Shown one piece after another: positions 44,880 to 56,870 of a stretch of DNA of 64,000 nucleotides (its first letter is position 1; every line of letters begins with the position of its first letter). A model generated the notes under the pieces. That model saw only the letters and a list, made by a program, of their open reading frames with translations, was not told the origin of the DNA and ran no database searches. Both the position numbers and the translations under genes were made by a program. Location of the stretch: assembly GCA_030765065.1 (NCBI GenBank), contig CM060990.1:461971321-462035320 (forward strand), in the 5' to 3' direction. This DNA comes from Deroplatys truncata. Its lineage: Eukaryota; Arthropoda; Insecta; Mantodea; Mantidae.

Positions 44880-46809
44880 CCTTTAGGTGATACCAGAATT
44901 CAAATAGTGACAACTTATTTGAAAACTTATCCTTTATTATAGAATGTGATGTCTAATTAATCAGGCATTCATACGACTGCGTAGTTAAAGGGTCTAGCTT
45001 TTCTGACATAACAGAGAATGGGTTTACAATTCAAAACGTTTTATTTCTTTTTTCATGGAGTACTTCCAGAGAATAATTGTTGAAACTATCAAACAAACTT
45101 AGTAGGGAAACTTGGAACTCATTTAAGGTACCCAACGTCTTTTATAAATTCTTTTACCATTGGAAAACTGTCAAGATTGTCATTGTTCACTGAATCTGCC
45201 AAAAACTTGATTTTCTTTTTGAACCCTTGCAATTTATTGGTGGCGCCAAACACTGTTGTTGGTTTTCCTTGAAGCGAGAGACTTAAATGATGACATTTAT
45301 GAAAAAATATCACCTATATATATGCCAAATTTCTTTTCGTACATAAAACTGTCTTCTAAAGCGAAGGCATTTTGACTTCAGTCTTCATTTCAAAGAGCCA
45401 AGGGAAAGCTTTGCAAGGAGAAGGCTATCTTATTTCTGTGTGAAAAGTTAATTATGTATGTGACTCCCCATATTATCACGCATAATTTTGAATATCCTTG
45501 TATTCTTACGTCGTGTTTTAACATAATTAATTACTTTCACGCTTTCGTCCAGGATTTCTTTAAGGGAAGGTTGCATCTTCTTCACATAAAAGACTTGGCG
45601 GCGGAGGATGCAATGGCTACTGGTTCACTTCTTTGCTTTTTGTTTAATCTTTTCGATAATAGCAGACGTTGTTCCAGCCATGGCCTTCACGGTGTCTGTG
45701 GAGACATCAACACAATTATTCTTGTCACTTTGGTAGAGAAGTATGTGTTATTTGTGTAATTTAGCATGCAGTTAGAGAGTATATGCTGGTTAACAGCTTA
45801 TAAGGAATACTGGTTACCAGTATTTATGTTAAAATTTAGCTATAGTAGAAATTGGGGCTGAGATTTTTGTAGTTTATGGTTTGTTTTATTTTATTATGTC
45901 TGAACAATTATTTACGTGTGTGTAATTTGTTTATCATTTATAATAGAAACAAAGCAATATAAATTTGGATTGTACGCCACGGTTTAGGAAACTAGGTACC
46001 GGGGCGGAGTATTTCAGAATTTTATTTTATTTATTTATTTATAGTTCTGGTACTCGGTGACGATTTGCAGTGAAACGGATCCTATTGTAAAGACTACAAA
46101 TACTGGTAGCACGCAAAAACTAGTAAAATTGTAAATCTAGTTATATCTGTTGATTCATTCATTTGAAGCTAAAATTTAGTGAAGTTTATTCGTGAAGGTA
46201 AACTAGCTTTCACGTCATCTGTTAAACCCCTGATGTGTCGTGAAATAATGTTTTTAACAAAGGAATTGTGTCTATTAATTACGTGTCTTTCCCATCCAGC
46301 ATATATTGAGATATGTCCCTGGCACAAGGCCTGACAAAGGTTTTCTGCGATGGTATGGGCTTCACCAGCTTGAGCAACTCGACAGCTACTAAGTATGATG
46401 ACGTCAACGATTTCATTAATTATTTTTGAAATATGAATATATAATTTTATGGGGTTCTGCAAGTTCAGTGCCCTTGCTTAAGAAAAAAGTAAATTGGTTT
46501 TCGCATGCATTCTGGATGGACCCTCTCAAAATGACAGCACATTTTCGCTGGGAACATCACACTATTTAGCAACACACTTTGCCGCAAATTACGCATTGCG
46601 GTTTGTTGTCGCTGGTCTCAACGAACCCAATTGTCTAAGTAGGAATTGTGGCACTTCCTTTTTACTGTTATTTTCCCTCTGCCACTGATCTCCGAAGAAT
46701 TTAGCATTTGGTTCTCAGCTTCAGGAGGTGCTGTCGTATCCACTAACGCTGAATCGTCCAAAATCTTCTTTATCTTCTCCAGAAATTCTGACACCAGCAT
46801 CTGCTTCAA
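44880..46809 (-). pseudogene. BED-type hAT transposase (ZBED5/Buster-like) relic
   Basis: Minus-strand pieces in order: acidic N-terminus, KRKCHNSYLDNWVR at the start of a BED-type zinc finger with MFPAKMCCHFERVHPE as its end, then AKAGEAHTIA-like text (VAQAGEAHTIAENLCQ), RHIRGLTDDVKASL, QMNESTD (first catalytic aspartate region), NNCVDVSTDTVKAMAG (second region), SSHCILRRQ, then LSLQGKPTTVFGATNKLQGF and KDKFSNKL ... FEFWYHLKD near the C-terminus. Frames change repeatedly and stops are frequent. The C-terminal dimerisation tail seems lost. The order matches vertebrate ZBED5/FAM200-like proteins and the Buster-type hAT elements they came from. Confidence 0.8.
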
Positions 46810-46889
46810 CTTCCTCGCTGGACTGGAAAACCCGGATAACTAAAATATAGGTACTAATAGTAATAATAACACCGTATGGTGTATATTTC

Positions 46890-47005
46890 CTTATGCAATG
46901 CACACACGAATGTAAGGCGTACCCCAAATTCAAGAGATGTATAATATGGGAAAGAAGTACTTTTTCTGCTTATGAGACGCAACCCAAAATTAAAGATGTA
47001 CAATA
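46890..47005. repeat. Imperfect tandem duplication, ~75-bp period
   Basis: GCGTACCCCAAATTCAAG then AGATGTATAATA (46917-46948) recurs as CGCAACCCAAAATTAAAG then ATGTACAATAC (46978-47008). It lies just upstream of the hAT relic and may be subterminal sequence of that element. Confidence 0.5.
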
Positions 47006-47009
47006 CAAA

Positions 47010-47847
47010 GTTACGAGCAAAAGACAAAAATATTTAAGTATATCACTATAATTTTTTTGTTCCGTATTCTGTTTGCTATCAAGTTTTTTAAGCAGTCTCT
47101 ACCAAGTGTGCATTGCTGGAAATATCCGTAAGTTCGTGAGAATAACAATGAGAATTATCATATTTAATTGAAAAGTTGAGGTTGCTTATAATAAACAGAA
47201 ATATAGTACTAATCAAGCGAATGTCATCCCATGCGTATTTTAAAGGAAAAACTCTCTTATACACTGAAGAATAGGGAAATCGGCATGCTAGTTTTACGTA
47301 TAGTGCTGCAAAAGCAAACTGTATTCGATGATGGAGACTTATATTGAACTTGTTATCTTGAGGTGACGTTGTTGCACAAATATACCGGTAGCTTGATTAG
47401 TTGAATAAAAGCATCGGTTTGTGTTATCGGTGATATGTTTCCTTTTCATAACCTAAAACTGCATAATTTTCATAACCTAAAATATTATCATTTGTATGCG
47501 AATATCAGGAACGCCCAATTTTGAGCAGCCAGTGTTTGACCTAAAGGTGGGTATTAAATTCGGAAATATACATAACAATAATAGCTAATAATGTTTGTGT
47601 AAATAATGAACAACACGGAAAATGTACCCTAGCGCGGTAATTCGTACCAAATCACATACTGTTTACAATAAATATTGCAAAATAGCAAGAAAAAAGATAT
47701 TTCTTTTTTTGGTATTGTATAATTTTGTAGATGTTTTGAGAAATCATAGAAAAAATAGTACTTTTTTAAATTTAATTCTTTTTCTTTCATTTCGAGTATA
47801 GGTGATAAGTACTAACACATTTTCTTCGAAATTTTGTATTAATATAA

Positions 47848-47848
<1 letters not shown>
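47010..47848. other. AT-rich, no recognised feature
   Basis: TTTTCATAACCTAAAA occurs twice (about 47443 and 47469). Nothing else. Confidence 0.5.

Positions 47849-47886
<38 letters not shown>
47849..47886. repeat. (TG)n microsatellite
   Basis: About 19 TG units. Confidence 0.95.
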
Positions 47887-47890
<4 letters not shown>

Positions 47891-49443
47891 TGTATGACGA
47901 TTAATGAGTTGTTTCATGTGTAGCAGTGGAAAGATCCCAAAGATTGCGATCCTGCCGCGAATCCAACAAAAATATAGGTATATAAAATTCTAAAATAATA
48001 AAAATACCTTGTAACGTCTTCCAGCAACTACAGGTACTGTAGTGGAGTTTTTGAAGATATTTTTAAAGACCCGGTCTTCAGACATTGGTGCATTGCACGA
48101 AACTTGCGATTCTGGGCTAAATGCTGACTGAACTGCAACTGACTGGAGGAGCAGAGTAACGGGTGACTAAATGTAATAGAAACTTCATGCGTGTCATTTG
48201 TGTCTTTGTATCTGGTTTCACCGCATACTGCCTGTATGCTTTGTGCTTCAGGCCACCGCCGCCGCCGCCACGTTGTTCCGAGAAGTTGTCGGCAGGCAAA
48301 GGTTTACAACAAAAGAAGACGCCATACGGCTTATCGTCTTGCGGGAACTTCTGACTTTCATTGTTACCTCCAGAAGGTCAAGTATTCACCGTAATTATTT
48401 CTAATCAAGTTTATCAACACACGAATCATGGCTGCACAAAATCCATAATTTTAAGACCTGCCCATATTTTTATTCTTAAAATTTCTTTAAGGAGCACTTG
48501 GAGATGTTTCACGGAGCACAGCACAGTTTGAGAACCGTCGGCTGGTGATCAACAGCAGAGTGATCTTTTAGCTTTATTTTCAAAAAACTTTTACTGTTAA
48601 GAATTCTTATTCGAAGATGTAATACCAATGATAAAAAAAAGTTTGTCATTAATTAATGTTCTCTTTCTTCGCCTTCTTGAGATCATCTTGAATTTGCTAT
48701 TCCCTAGTTCGAGGCTATCATTTAAATTTAACAAAGTATTGTTTTTCCCCTCTCCTTTTCTGCTAGTATTTAAACGGAAGGACTTTTGGGATTACTCGCT
48801 ACCCGGCATGCTAAAAATACATATAATGCAATCGAAAGAAATGTTTGGCTTGGAAGCCGAGTGCGTGCATCCAAATATCCATGGCTTCCCTTTTCAAGAA
48901 TATACGTCTTTGCAGTGAATTTCCCTTTACTTCTGTAAGCGTTGCAGAGCAGTCATTCTTTATTCTGGAGACCAACGTAATTTTATTAAAGAGATATGCA
49001 AGAAAAAAAGGAATACACTAGCTACTTGTGTGGATCTGCTATCAACAAATGTTCTGCGCATCTTAAAGAATGTCTCACAAAGTTCTTACGTATATATTAG
49101 ATTCAAACTCCCACGCACTTACGAAACCAGATTTTCAGTTTCAATTAAAATTACGTTACTGCCACTGTTCAGGGATTGTTTGAGCTCTATGTCCCAAGAT
49201 CGATAGTCTCGCTAATATTTTAACGTTACATACGCCAGCCACACTCTTATAAAAAATTAATGATATACATTACTGAAGATACTCGAAGTCTGGAATACAT
49301 TTTGGCCTTTACAATACACAGAGAAAATTCGAAAAATCCTTAACTAGTCTTTATCGCACTCCGAATTGCTACTGTTACAAAAATAGTAGGTAATTAGTTT
49401 AGGGTGTATAAACTCTATGCAACGATGTAGAACCGCGCTAATG
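47887..49443. other. No recognised gene; short (CCG)n at 48255-48270
   Basis: A GC-richer block (48020-48380) holds overlapping short frames on both strands and a CCGCCGCCGCC run. I cannot assign it. Confidence 0.4.
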
Positions 49444-49445
49444 TA

Positions 49446-50190
49446 TTGGGTAGTCTCATAAGTTCGTTCGCTTTGTCGCAAGTTCCATCTATAGCGCCTG
49501 AAAACCCTGAACCCTCTATACATTCAACTTATCCCAGTTGCCTAGCCACCCCACGACTTAGAGAACAACAATCAGACTCGCTATTGGATATGTCAGTGTG
49601 TATTTGTGACTGACGTTTGATAGAACGGCGTGAGCTTGTGTTTACAAACTATGGAAAGCAAAAAGGAACATTTCCGACATCTTATGCTGTTTTACTATCG
49701 TAAGGGTAAAACCGCCTCACAATACCGGCAGAAAATTTGTGCTGTCTACGGGGAAGGTGCAGTAACGAATTGAGTATGTAAAAAGTGGTTAAGTCGATTT
49801 CGAGCTGGGAATTTCTCCCTAAAAGACAAACCTCGGTCTGGACGGCCAATGGTTACGGACGTGGAAAGAATTCATGAAACGATATTCAACAATCCATGAA
49901 TTACAACTCGGGTGTTGGTATTGGAGCTCAATTTAGCTCGTGCTACTGTAGCCAGGAACTTGGCAATATATTGTCGACAATAATGGTGTATACTGCAGGA
50001 AATAAATAGTTTGTTTACAAAACCTAACTGCCGTAGTTATTTATCTTTTGAACAGCCTTGTGTTTGAAGTTTGTAAACGGAAAGTTCGGCAACTACGCTG
50101 TCGTAGCTATGCTGCAAGTGAGGTGTGTTTCCACGTGTTCTTAGTGATTGAGACGTAACGAAAAGCAAACGAATTTATGACACAACCCTA
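49446..50190 (+). mobile_element. Mariner deletion derivative, copy 2
   Basis: 745 bp flanked by TA (49444-49445, 50191-50192). Same termini, leader, N-terminal fragment and 3' segment as copy 1 (8543-9220). Differences: ~60 bp more in the leader (about 49520-49580), ~12 bp more at the internal junction (GCAATATATT near 49963-49974) and scattered substitutions. The transposase fragment starts at ATG 49651 and shares the early TGA in AATTGAGTATG. Confidence 0.87.
49651..49962 (+). pseudogene. Mariner transposase N-terminus, truncated (copy 2)
   Basis: Begins MESKKEHFRHLMLFYYRKGK; same helix-turn-helix region and stop positions as the fragment at 8694-9006, and likewise no catalytic domain. 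Confidence 0.8.
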
Positions 50191-50199
50191 TATCATGTA

Positions 50200-50840
50200 G
50201 CCGTGAGGAAAACATTGAATTCTTCTAATGCACTCTTAAACTCTTCTGTTGGAATGCACTGAAGTGCCCTTCTTTTTACTTCCACTGCCACATATCTAGT
50301 AGGTAGAGAAGGTACTGCATTCCCCCCAAAAATTCGACATGAAGATTTCATTGGAAGTGCGTGTTTAGATGTCTCCTGAATAATAAAAACGCTTTTTAGA
50401 AATAAGTCCCTATGCGTGTCTCTGTGTCTGTGAACAGTATAGCTCAAAAACGAAAAGTTAAATAAACTTGGTATTTAACATCAGTATCACCCAAAGATGC
50501 TACATGAAGATTTTCAAGTAAATCCCCAAATTACCCTTTACATGGAACATTTTTTGAAATGTTTTATTTACTAAAAAAATGGCTCTAACGATTTTGGTTA
50601 AAATACCATATAAGATATTTACATGACAAATAAACTTTATATATTGAATTTTCTGGAAATAGCCTGTGAAATCCACTTCATTCAGAAGGAATTTTGTATA
50701 ACTGGTAAAGGTTACACATACAAAAATTGCAGAATCTCTTTAAAACATACAATTTATTTCAAATAACTTTTTTGTGGCATCAGCCATTTCTGAGATATCC
50801 GTTAATATTGGTTTCAGTTGTCGTATACGTTGGAACTTTT
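50200..50840 (-). repeat. Unclassified dispersed repeat, copy 3 (reverse orientation)
   Basis: Read on the minus strand: B (ACGGATATCTCAGAAATGGC, GATGCCACAAAAAAG), C (TACCAAGTTTATTTAAC, then an ACACAGAGACACG run), D (GGGGGGAATGCAGTACC ... ACTAGATATGTGG). The 3' side abuts mariner copy 2. In module B the minus-strand translation (EMADATKKLFEINCMF, FTGYFQKIQYIKFICHVNIL) parallels that of 59605-59907. Confidence 0.78.
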
Positions 50841-51718
50841 TAAAAGTCGCTATTCACTTATTTCTTGGGATATTATAGAAAGTGTATAAAATTTTAAATC
50901 CATATCGAGCCGCTTTTAAACACCTGACTATTGATTCGGTTTCCTGTATCCCTCTTGTACCTACAACAAAATGTATAATGAAACTATATCTGTAAACGTT
51001 TACCTCGACTTATATGAAGTAGATAGAAAAGCAAGCCTGCGCAAAAATAGTTTGTAGATGCTATATAAAATAAATGATATGGGGTTTAGAAAGCCATCTG
51101 AATGTAACGCATTGGATTTTTAAATAATTATGAGCAATATTGACTTGAAGTTTAAGAATGCCCATGCCTTAACATTCCTCTTAAAACTAAATTTAATGAT
51201 CAAAGGGGAAAAAAGTCAATGCTAAGCATCACCTTTTTTTTCTCGATCTCCCTGTAGTTAGAAAAAACAATTTTTCATAAATATTCATTCAGTTTTTACT
51301 GAACCAGAATTTTTAATGTAATTGCGATTACATGTATCTTAAAATGCACAGCAGACCTGAAAAGTTGACGTTCAATTCTTCTTAAAATATCAGAAATACT
51401 AATATAAAAATATAATGCTGGCTCAATGTCTGTCATATATATGAGATATTTGTGACAAATTTCTGCTTTGTAGCTGTAACAGCTAAAAAGACAAGTGTAC
51501 ACTTAATAAAGAAATAGTTTTTAGGTTAGGAAAAACTAGTTTGCTTTACCTATTTGTTGAAAACACTTAGAGGGGACGTCTTGACTTTTGAAAATGTTTG
51601 AGAACGACATTGTCCTAATTATCTCTTAATGTATATATTTTCTTTCACAACAGCTTCAAATCACTGTTGTATAAAATAAAGAAATATCAATCTTCAAGGT
51701 CCAAATTTTCCCAGGTGC
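50841..51718. other. AT-rich, no recognised feature
   Basis: Nothing identified. Confidence 0.5.
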
Positions 51719-51770
51719 CTTAGGATAGGATAGGACAGGATAAGGTAGAACGGAATAGGATAGGATACAG
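51719..51770. repeat. (GGATA)n minisatellite
   Basis: About ten imperfect 5-bp GGATA/GGACA units. Confidence 0.85.
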
Positions 51771-51818
51771 GAACAGAGGAGAATTTGTTTACATTGAAGC
51801 ACACATGAAGGCTTATTA

Positions 51819-52168
51819 CCTTTGGAACCACCGGGAAGAAGGGATGAGACGAAGAGGGCGACCAGATCCGTGTCGACAGGTTTGGATGCAGGCGGGGTCA
51901 CTAACACTTCCAGATATTACATATCGACTGGTGGGACCGCAAACCTCCCACAGATAGGTCTCGCTGGTCGTCCATCGCACACCAAACGGCAGGGCAGGCG
52001 TAATTTCTAAGGAAATTTGCAGTATTATATTATAATCAACCCAGCATTCGCCCACCAACCAGAGAAAACTGCAAAACCCCAAAGTGAAAGTGGCCAGCCC
52101 AACGGGATTGAACCGAAACTTCTCGAATGCGGACCTCAAATACTACCGTGGAGACATCTCGCTCGGTT
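51819..52168 (-). mobile_element. tRNA-derived SINE, family 1, copy 3
   Basis: Minus strand begins ACCGAGCGAGATGTCTCCAC (A-box region) with B-box GGTTCAATCCC at about 52107-52117, then TGGCCACTTTCACTTTGG and a body ending CTTCGTCTCATCCCTTCTTC. The head matches the copies at 11499-12010 and 34113-34572. The 3' third is shorter, and a GGATA repeat lies 50 bp beyond it. Confidence 0.75.
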
Positions 52169-52879
52169 CCCATTGCCTTTAACTATAATCTACATTTTAC
52201 TTGAAGATAAAACACAAAAGCCAATACTTTAAATAATCTTCAGTACAGACCATAAGATGCTTCCAATATGAGATGAAGTGTTCATTGCTAGTTTATAGAA
52301 TTTCATGAGGGTATCTCTGATTATTTTAAGAGGATAATAGCACCCACAAATTATAATTATGTACAAAACATCGCGACAATAACAAATTATTTGTTACACA
52401 ATCATAATATAAGTTTCTATCTGTATAAGGCACATTTTAAATAACTTTTAACCTAATAAATTCCAGGAATATTTACAAAATAACCGATTAGCAACATAGA
52501 AGTCTGTAATTGTAACTCCTCTACATGTAATAAAACGGAAAGTGAAAAATTTATGGCCATTTTCGATTTTGGATACATGGCCCATCTAAACCTATGTAAA
52601 CAGCTACCCAGAAAACCAACATTACGTTTCTTTCTTTGTGTTTTTAAGTAGTGTTTAACGCCCGTGTTTATAGCATACATCACCACAGATAGTGTACAAT
52701 GACGATTAGGCTTGTTTCTTGAAGACCGAAAACAAAAGTTGACTGCACACTTACATAAACCAGCTGAATCCTGCCTACTGTAGGCAACATTCTCACGCAC
52801 TCCGCTAGGGCGACAAGTAATCTGAAAGCATTGCATTCCACTCTATCGACACCGAATGCTTCAAACTTAACGATGACTG
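52169..52879. other. No recognised gene
   Basis: A 127-codon minus-strand frame (52453-52836) has no recognisable domain and no supporting signals. Confidence 0.4.
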
Positions 52880-53050
52880 GGAAATTAAATTTGCTCTAAA
52901 TTTGGGCTACTTCCACAGCATTTGCCATTTACGAGGATTGTGGAAAACCTGAAATAAAATCTCTGACACCTTGTAGGGATTCAAAACGTGGACATTCCGT
53001 TCAAGAGTCTGTTTCTTAAGGAACTCTGCCACCCGTGTCGGTGTGCATGT
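52880..53050 (-). mobile_element. Probable SINE family 2, copy 3 (degenerate)
   Basis: TGACTGGGAAATTAAATTTG, GAGGATTGTGGAAAACC and a GGGATTC at 52977-52983 recall the body and B-box of the copies at 17545 and 26262. Similarity is weak. Confidence 0.35.
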
Positions 53051-53167
53051 ATGTGTGTTATCTTTCCAAACAAACCGACTCGACCAGTTAGTAGCTTGAT
53101 ATATAGGTGTGTCTAAATTCCCTTTACAGACTTTGAGGACTTGTAATGGGAACCAAGACGGTTAACT

Positions 53168-53600
53168 TTAGCATAGGAACTCACGCCCAGAAACGTAGCG
53201 TTTTCCCACAAGTATCTCGTAAATCAAGGATTGCATGTGAGCCCACAGTAAGTAGTCAAGCGGGGTCAAGTCGGGTGAACGTGCAGGCCGAGCAATCGGC
53301 CCACCACGACCTATCCACAGCTGTCCAAATCGTTGGTCAAGATGTCGTCGGACCGCAAGTGCAAAATAAGCTGGTGTGCCGTCGTGTTGGAACCACATAT
53401 TTTGACACCCATGCAGTGGTCGCGCCACGGATTTTAGCACGTGAAAATTTTAATGGAAAGCTACGATGTGAGTCACTTACCGTATCTGTATGACGCATAC
53501 GGGGCTGCAGCTCGAGGAATGCTGCAAGTTGAGACGGAAGAATATACAGTGGAAGGAACTGGACAGTCAGTATAAAACATAGTAACCTTCGATACGTGCA
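53168..53600 (-). pseudogene. DUF4817-associated DDE transposase, catalytic fragment
   Basis: The minus strand encodes MWFQHDGTPAYFALAVRRH (second catalytic aspartate), RWIGRGGPI-like text (LWIGRGGPIARP) and ARSPDLTPLDYLLWAHM (third catalytic site), a signature of the insect Tc3/IS630-like family with DUF4817. The upstream part (FLPLYILPSQLAAFLE) is in another frame. The N-terminus and the C-terminal tail are absent. The family is the same type as the relic at 409-1437, but no overlapping region exists to show it is the same element. Confidence 0.8.
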
Positions 53601-53657
53601 CACACGATTAAATGTTTATAACGTGCAATGGTATAAATGTTGAGATACATCTCTAGT

Positions 53658-55175
53658 TCACTCACTGTCTTCCAGTTCTTCTACTCCTGACAAACTACCA
53701 CCCTCATTCTCCTCCTCCTCCTCCTCCTCCTCTTCTTCTTCTTCTGCCATGCCAGAAATGCTCACTATCTCATCTTCGCTGCTGTCACTGCTTTCAACTC
53801 CATTATCCTGAATAAGTATTCGCTCTATCGTGTTTTCTACGATGCAGTCTTTTTCAAAATAATGTTGCTCAATTGTTTCCACGTGTTGGCAAGGTTTTCC
53901 CCATTCCACAGGACCAATTTCGTCAAATCTTTGACGGCACAGTTTTTCCACATCTTTCATCTTGAAGGTTGTGTTTCTGCTTGCTACCCACTGTTTTACA
54001 TCTCCCCAGATTAATTCAATAGGATTTAAATCTGCGTGGTAGGGTGGGAGTCTGAGCGCACTGTGTCCATGTTCTGCCAATATCTGATCTATTACATAAG
54101 ATTTTTTTGCTGGGCTTATGCAACTTGACCAAATCATAAAGTTTTGTCTTTGAAAATGACTCTTCAAACGCAATACCGTATTTAGTAGCCAGGCTCTCGT
54201 ATCAGTTTTTATGGCGTTGGATGTTGGCGGTTTATCTACCTGAGCATTGTGATAGGACGCGTTGTCAACTATTAGGACAGAATTTTGAGGAAGATTAGGA
54301 ATGAGCATGGTTTTCAGCCACTTAACGTAATTTCCTGTGTTCATTTCATGGTGGAAATCTCCAGACCTTTGCTTTGACTTACATAAGTAGAGCATTTGGT
54401 ATGAACCCATACCTCACACCAGCGTGAACTATTATTAATCTTTCTCCCTTGGATATGGGTGTTAATAAATCAGCATTACTTTCATCAGTCCAGCTTTTAG
54501 GATTTGTATGGCTACTATGTATGTAGGTCTCGTCTTCATATACAATAGGTATGCCTTCGTTCCTACACTGCCGAAGGGATAATTTTATCGCTGTAAACGT
54601 ATATCGTGCTTTTCAATAAGCACTTTTCTGTTACTTCTGGTTTTCTTCCACTTGAATCCCAAACATCGAAATATTCTCCTAAGGCTTGTGCGACTTCCTT
54701 CATATCCGATTAGTTCCTTTAACCTTATCTGCTATCTTCCAATTGTAGGCACAGTTCCCTCTTGGGCGTAGAAATTGTGGATTGTACGTCTCATAACACA
54801 TTTGTCAAAGTCATCAATATCTCGGATTTTTTTAGGCACATTGTGTTTTTTTCCTGGAGTATCAAAAGAAGTACCTTCTTAATAATGTTTTTCATTATCC
54901 TTTAAAATCCTAGAAACAGAATTCACTGACACTCCAGTAGCATTTGCAACCCATACTTGCAACATCTGTATTTTCTTTAAATAATGAGATGAACGAACTT
55001 CTTCCTTATTGTTCGCTTCTTGTTTCATAAACTCATAAACGTTCGACACTATTTCGCAGCTCTGGCTGTGCAAGGATTTCCCTTTCAATTTCGAAAGCCG
55101 GACACAACTCCCGCGTAACAATTTTAATACAGACTGTATCTCTATACTACTCGATGTGGGTAATGTAGTAAACAT
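53658..55175 (-). pseudogene. DDE_3-type (IS630/Tc-like) transposase with acidic tail, near full length
   Basis: Begins at ATG 55175 and spans ~505 codons. N-terminal helix-turn-helix-like region (VWVANATGVSVNSVSRIL), an IRDIDDFDKCVMRRTI segment, then catalytic motifs VYEDETYIHSSHT, SVLIVDNASYHNAQ and LRLPPYHADLNPIELIWGDV with the final glutamate. The C-terminus (after EKDCIVENTIERI) is an acidic tail with an eleven-glutamate run. Breaks: in-frame stops near 54879 and 54725, frameshifts near 54610 and 54400, and an out-of-frame segment of ~80 bp between the second and third motifs (about 54110-54195) restored by a compensating indel. The final 250 codons remain open apart from that segment. 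Confidence 0.82.
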
Positions 55176-55339
55176 TCCAATGTTGATTTCGTCTAATCAG
55201 CACCACGTGCTACTTGCAAGGGAGATATTGAAACATCAGGGGGCTGGCTGACTGGGATAGTCCTAAGGACATATGCCAATATCCCTGGCGAGACCTGTAC
55301 CAATGCTGCGTACATGCGTGAATGATGTCAGCCAGGCGC
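55176..55339. other. No recognised feature
   Basis: Short spacer between the transposase relic and the minisatellite. Confidence 0.5.
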
Positions 55340-55689
55340 AATAACCGTTAACGCGATAACTAGTGTATTCGTTACTTTGGTAGCCGTTATTGGGTAACTA
55401 GTTACTTTGTATTCGTTACTTTGGTAACCGTTATTGGGTAACTAGTTACTTTGTATTCGTTACTTTGATAACCGTTATTGGATAACTAGTTACTTTGTAA
55501 CCGTTACTTGGTAATCGCTATTGGGTAACTAGTTACTTTGATAACTGTTATTGGGTAACTAGTTATTTTGTTACCGTTACTTGATAACCGTTATTGGGTA
55601 ACTAGTTACTTTGTATTCGTTACTTTGGTATCCGTTACATTAAGGTAACCGTTACAATGTAACCTTGCGTTATTTTCTGTCCATCCCTA
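55340..55689 (-). repeat. ~44-bp minisatellite ending in a hAT-like terminus
   Basis: The palindrome GTAACTAGTTAC starts at about 55394, 55438, 55482, 55524, 55554 and 55598 with GTAACCGTTA/TTGG and GTATTCGTTAC between, so the unit is ~44 bp with shorter variants. The right edge, read inward, is TAGGGATGGACAGAAAATAA, like a hAT terminus; subterminal TAACGGTTA-type repeats are common in such elements. No left terminus was found. Confidence 0.7.
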
Positions 55690-56320
55690 AGTTGGATAAT
55701 TGCGTGGGGTCTTTCATGCTCTGAGACATTGCCTTATTGGGTTGCATTAGCACCTGGTCAGTAGAACGAATGATGGAAATGCTGGCATTTATTGCACGCG
55801 AGCGCGTCAAGTGTTGATTCCCGGGTGTTCCTCATGAGCAAAGGTATTGGCCAAATAATAATGTGGCACGTTATTACGTATAGTAAAATCCGAACTTTTA
55901 CGTTAGTCGCATGCACAAGTCGTGCTTTATGTGAACCTGGTGATGGTAACGAAGAAGGTGGTGTATGTCTCTCTTATAGAACGGCCTATATTGTAATATA
56001 ATTACTTCCCCTAAAAGAGGTATGGCGGTTTGCAGAACTACAAAATATAAAGACTTTCATTGCTGCGTTTTGAGAAAGGTTTTACGAGACAAACGTTTAG
56101 ACTTTACGTCTTCTGACGTTTTTTGCAACATTAAAATAAATTACATACGTTTAGAAGAAAAATATATAAATATATTTATGTAGTAAAGCCAAATGACCAC
56201 GTACAACGCGTAAGTAGTCACAACATAAGCATATTTTGGTACAACTTTCTGGTAGTGTGGTCTCCATCTTCCACAATAAGGGCAAAGATGTCAGGAACCC
56301 CGTCTCGATTTTTATAAGGG
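55690..56320. other. No recognised gene
   Basis: Nothing identified. Confidence 0.5.
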
Positions 56321-56870
56321 CGTCTAAGCTGATGTTACTCCAAACATGCCGAGCGAAGGCCTACCAGGACAAGAGCCAGAGCCCAAGTCCACCTCCTATG
56401 CCCAGGATTCAGAGCCAACCAAACCGTGGGGGTTTCCCATGAGGCCAATACCTTGTTTTCCAAAAAGGCCCCCCGCTTGCGCGGAGATGGAAGTGGATAC
56501 GCCACTTACGCGCGTCAACCCCGAAGGGCAACTACCGATAAACCTCGGTAGGGTCAACAGCAATCTAGCATGCCGTTTACCGGCTCTCCAGGGCGGTACC
56601 GGAGGACATTGAGGCGTCTCACAACCCCGGCCGCATGAAAAACCATACAGTCGTACCCAATCTCCCACGGGTATCGGAACCACTGCCCCGTCGAGACCAA
56701 CCCAATCCCAACAGCTCCCCAACGGGAGGGGCTCGAATGTTCGGCCCGACGTACTTCTAGTAACGTCAGAAGTACCACGAGTGCTAGGGGTACGCAGCGC
56801 TCGCACCACGGCAGCTGAAGGGGTCGGAAACCCTCCCCTACGGGATGTTGCTCCAAACATAAGGCATGTA
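56321..56870. other. GC-rich block of unknown origin
   Basis: Abrupt rise in GC and CpG against AT-rich flanks. Open frames exist on both strands (plus 56346-56612; minus 56396-56860, 154 codons) with no recognised domain; proline- and arginine-rich composition suggests they follow from base composition. Near-duplicate phrases GTTACTCCAAACATGCC (56334-56350) and GTTGCTCCAAACATAAGG (56845-56862) bound the block, so it may be an inserted unit, for example the end of a non-LTR retrotransposon. Confidence 0.4.

Noticed and set aside
52453-52836. 127-codon minus-strand frame as a host gene
   Set aside because: No domain, splice or promoter support, and codon use resembles the flanking non-coding DNA.
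53146-53493. 115-codon plus-strand frame
   Set aside because: It is antisense to the DUF4817-type catalytic fragment.
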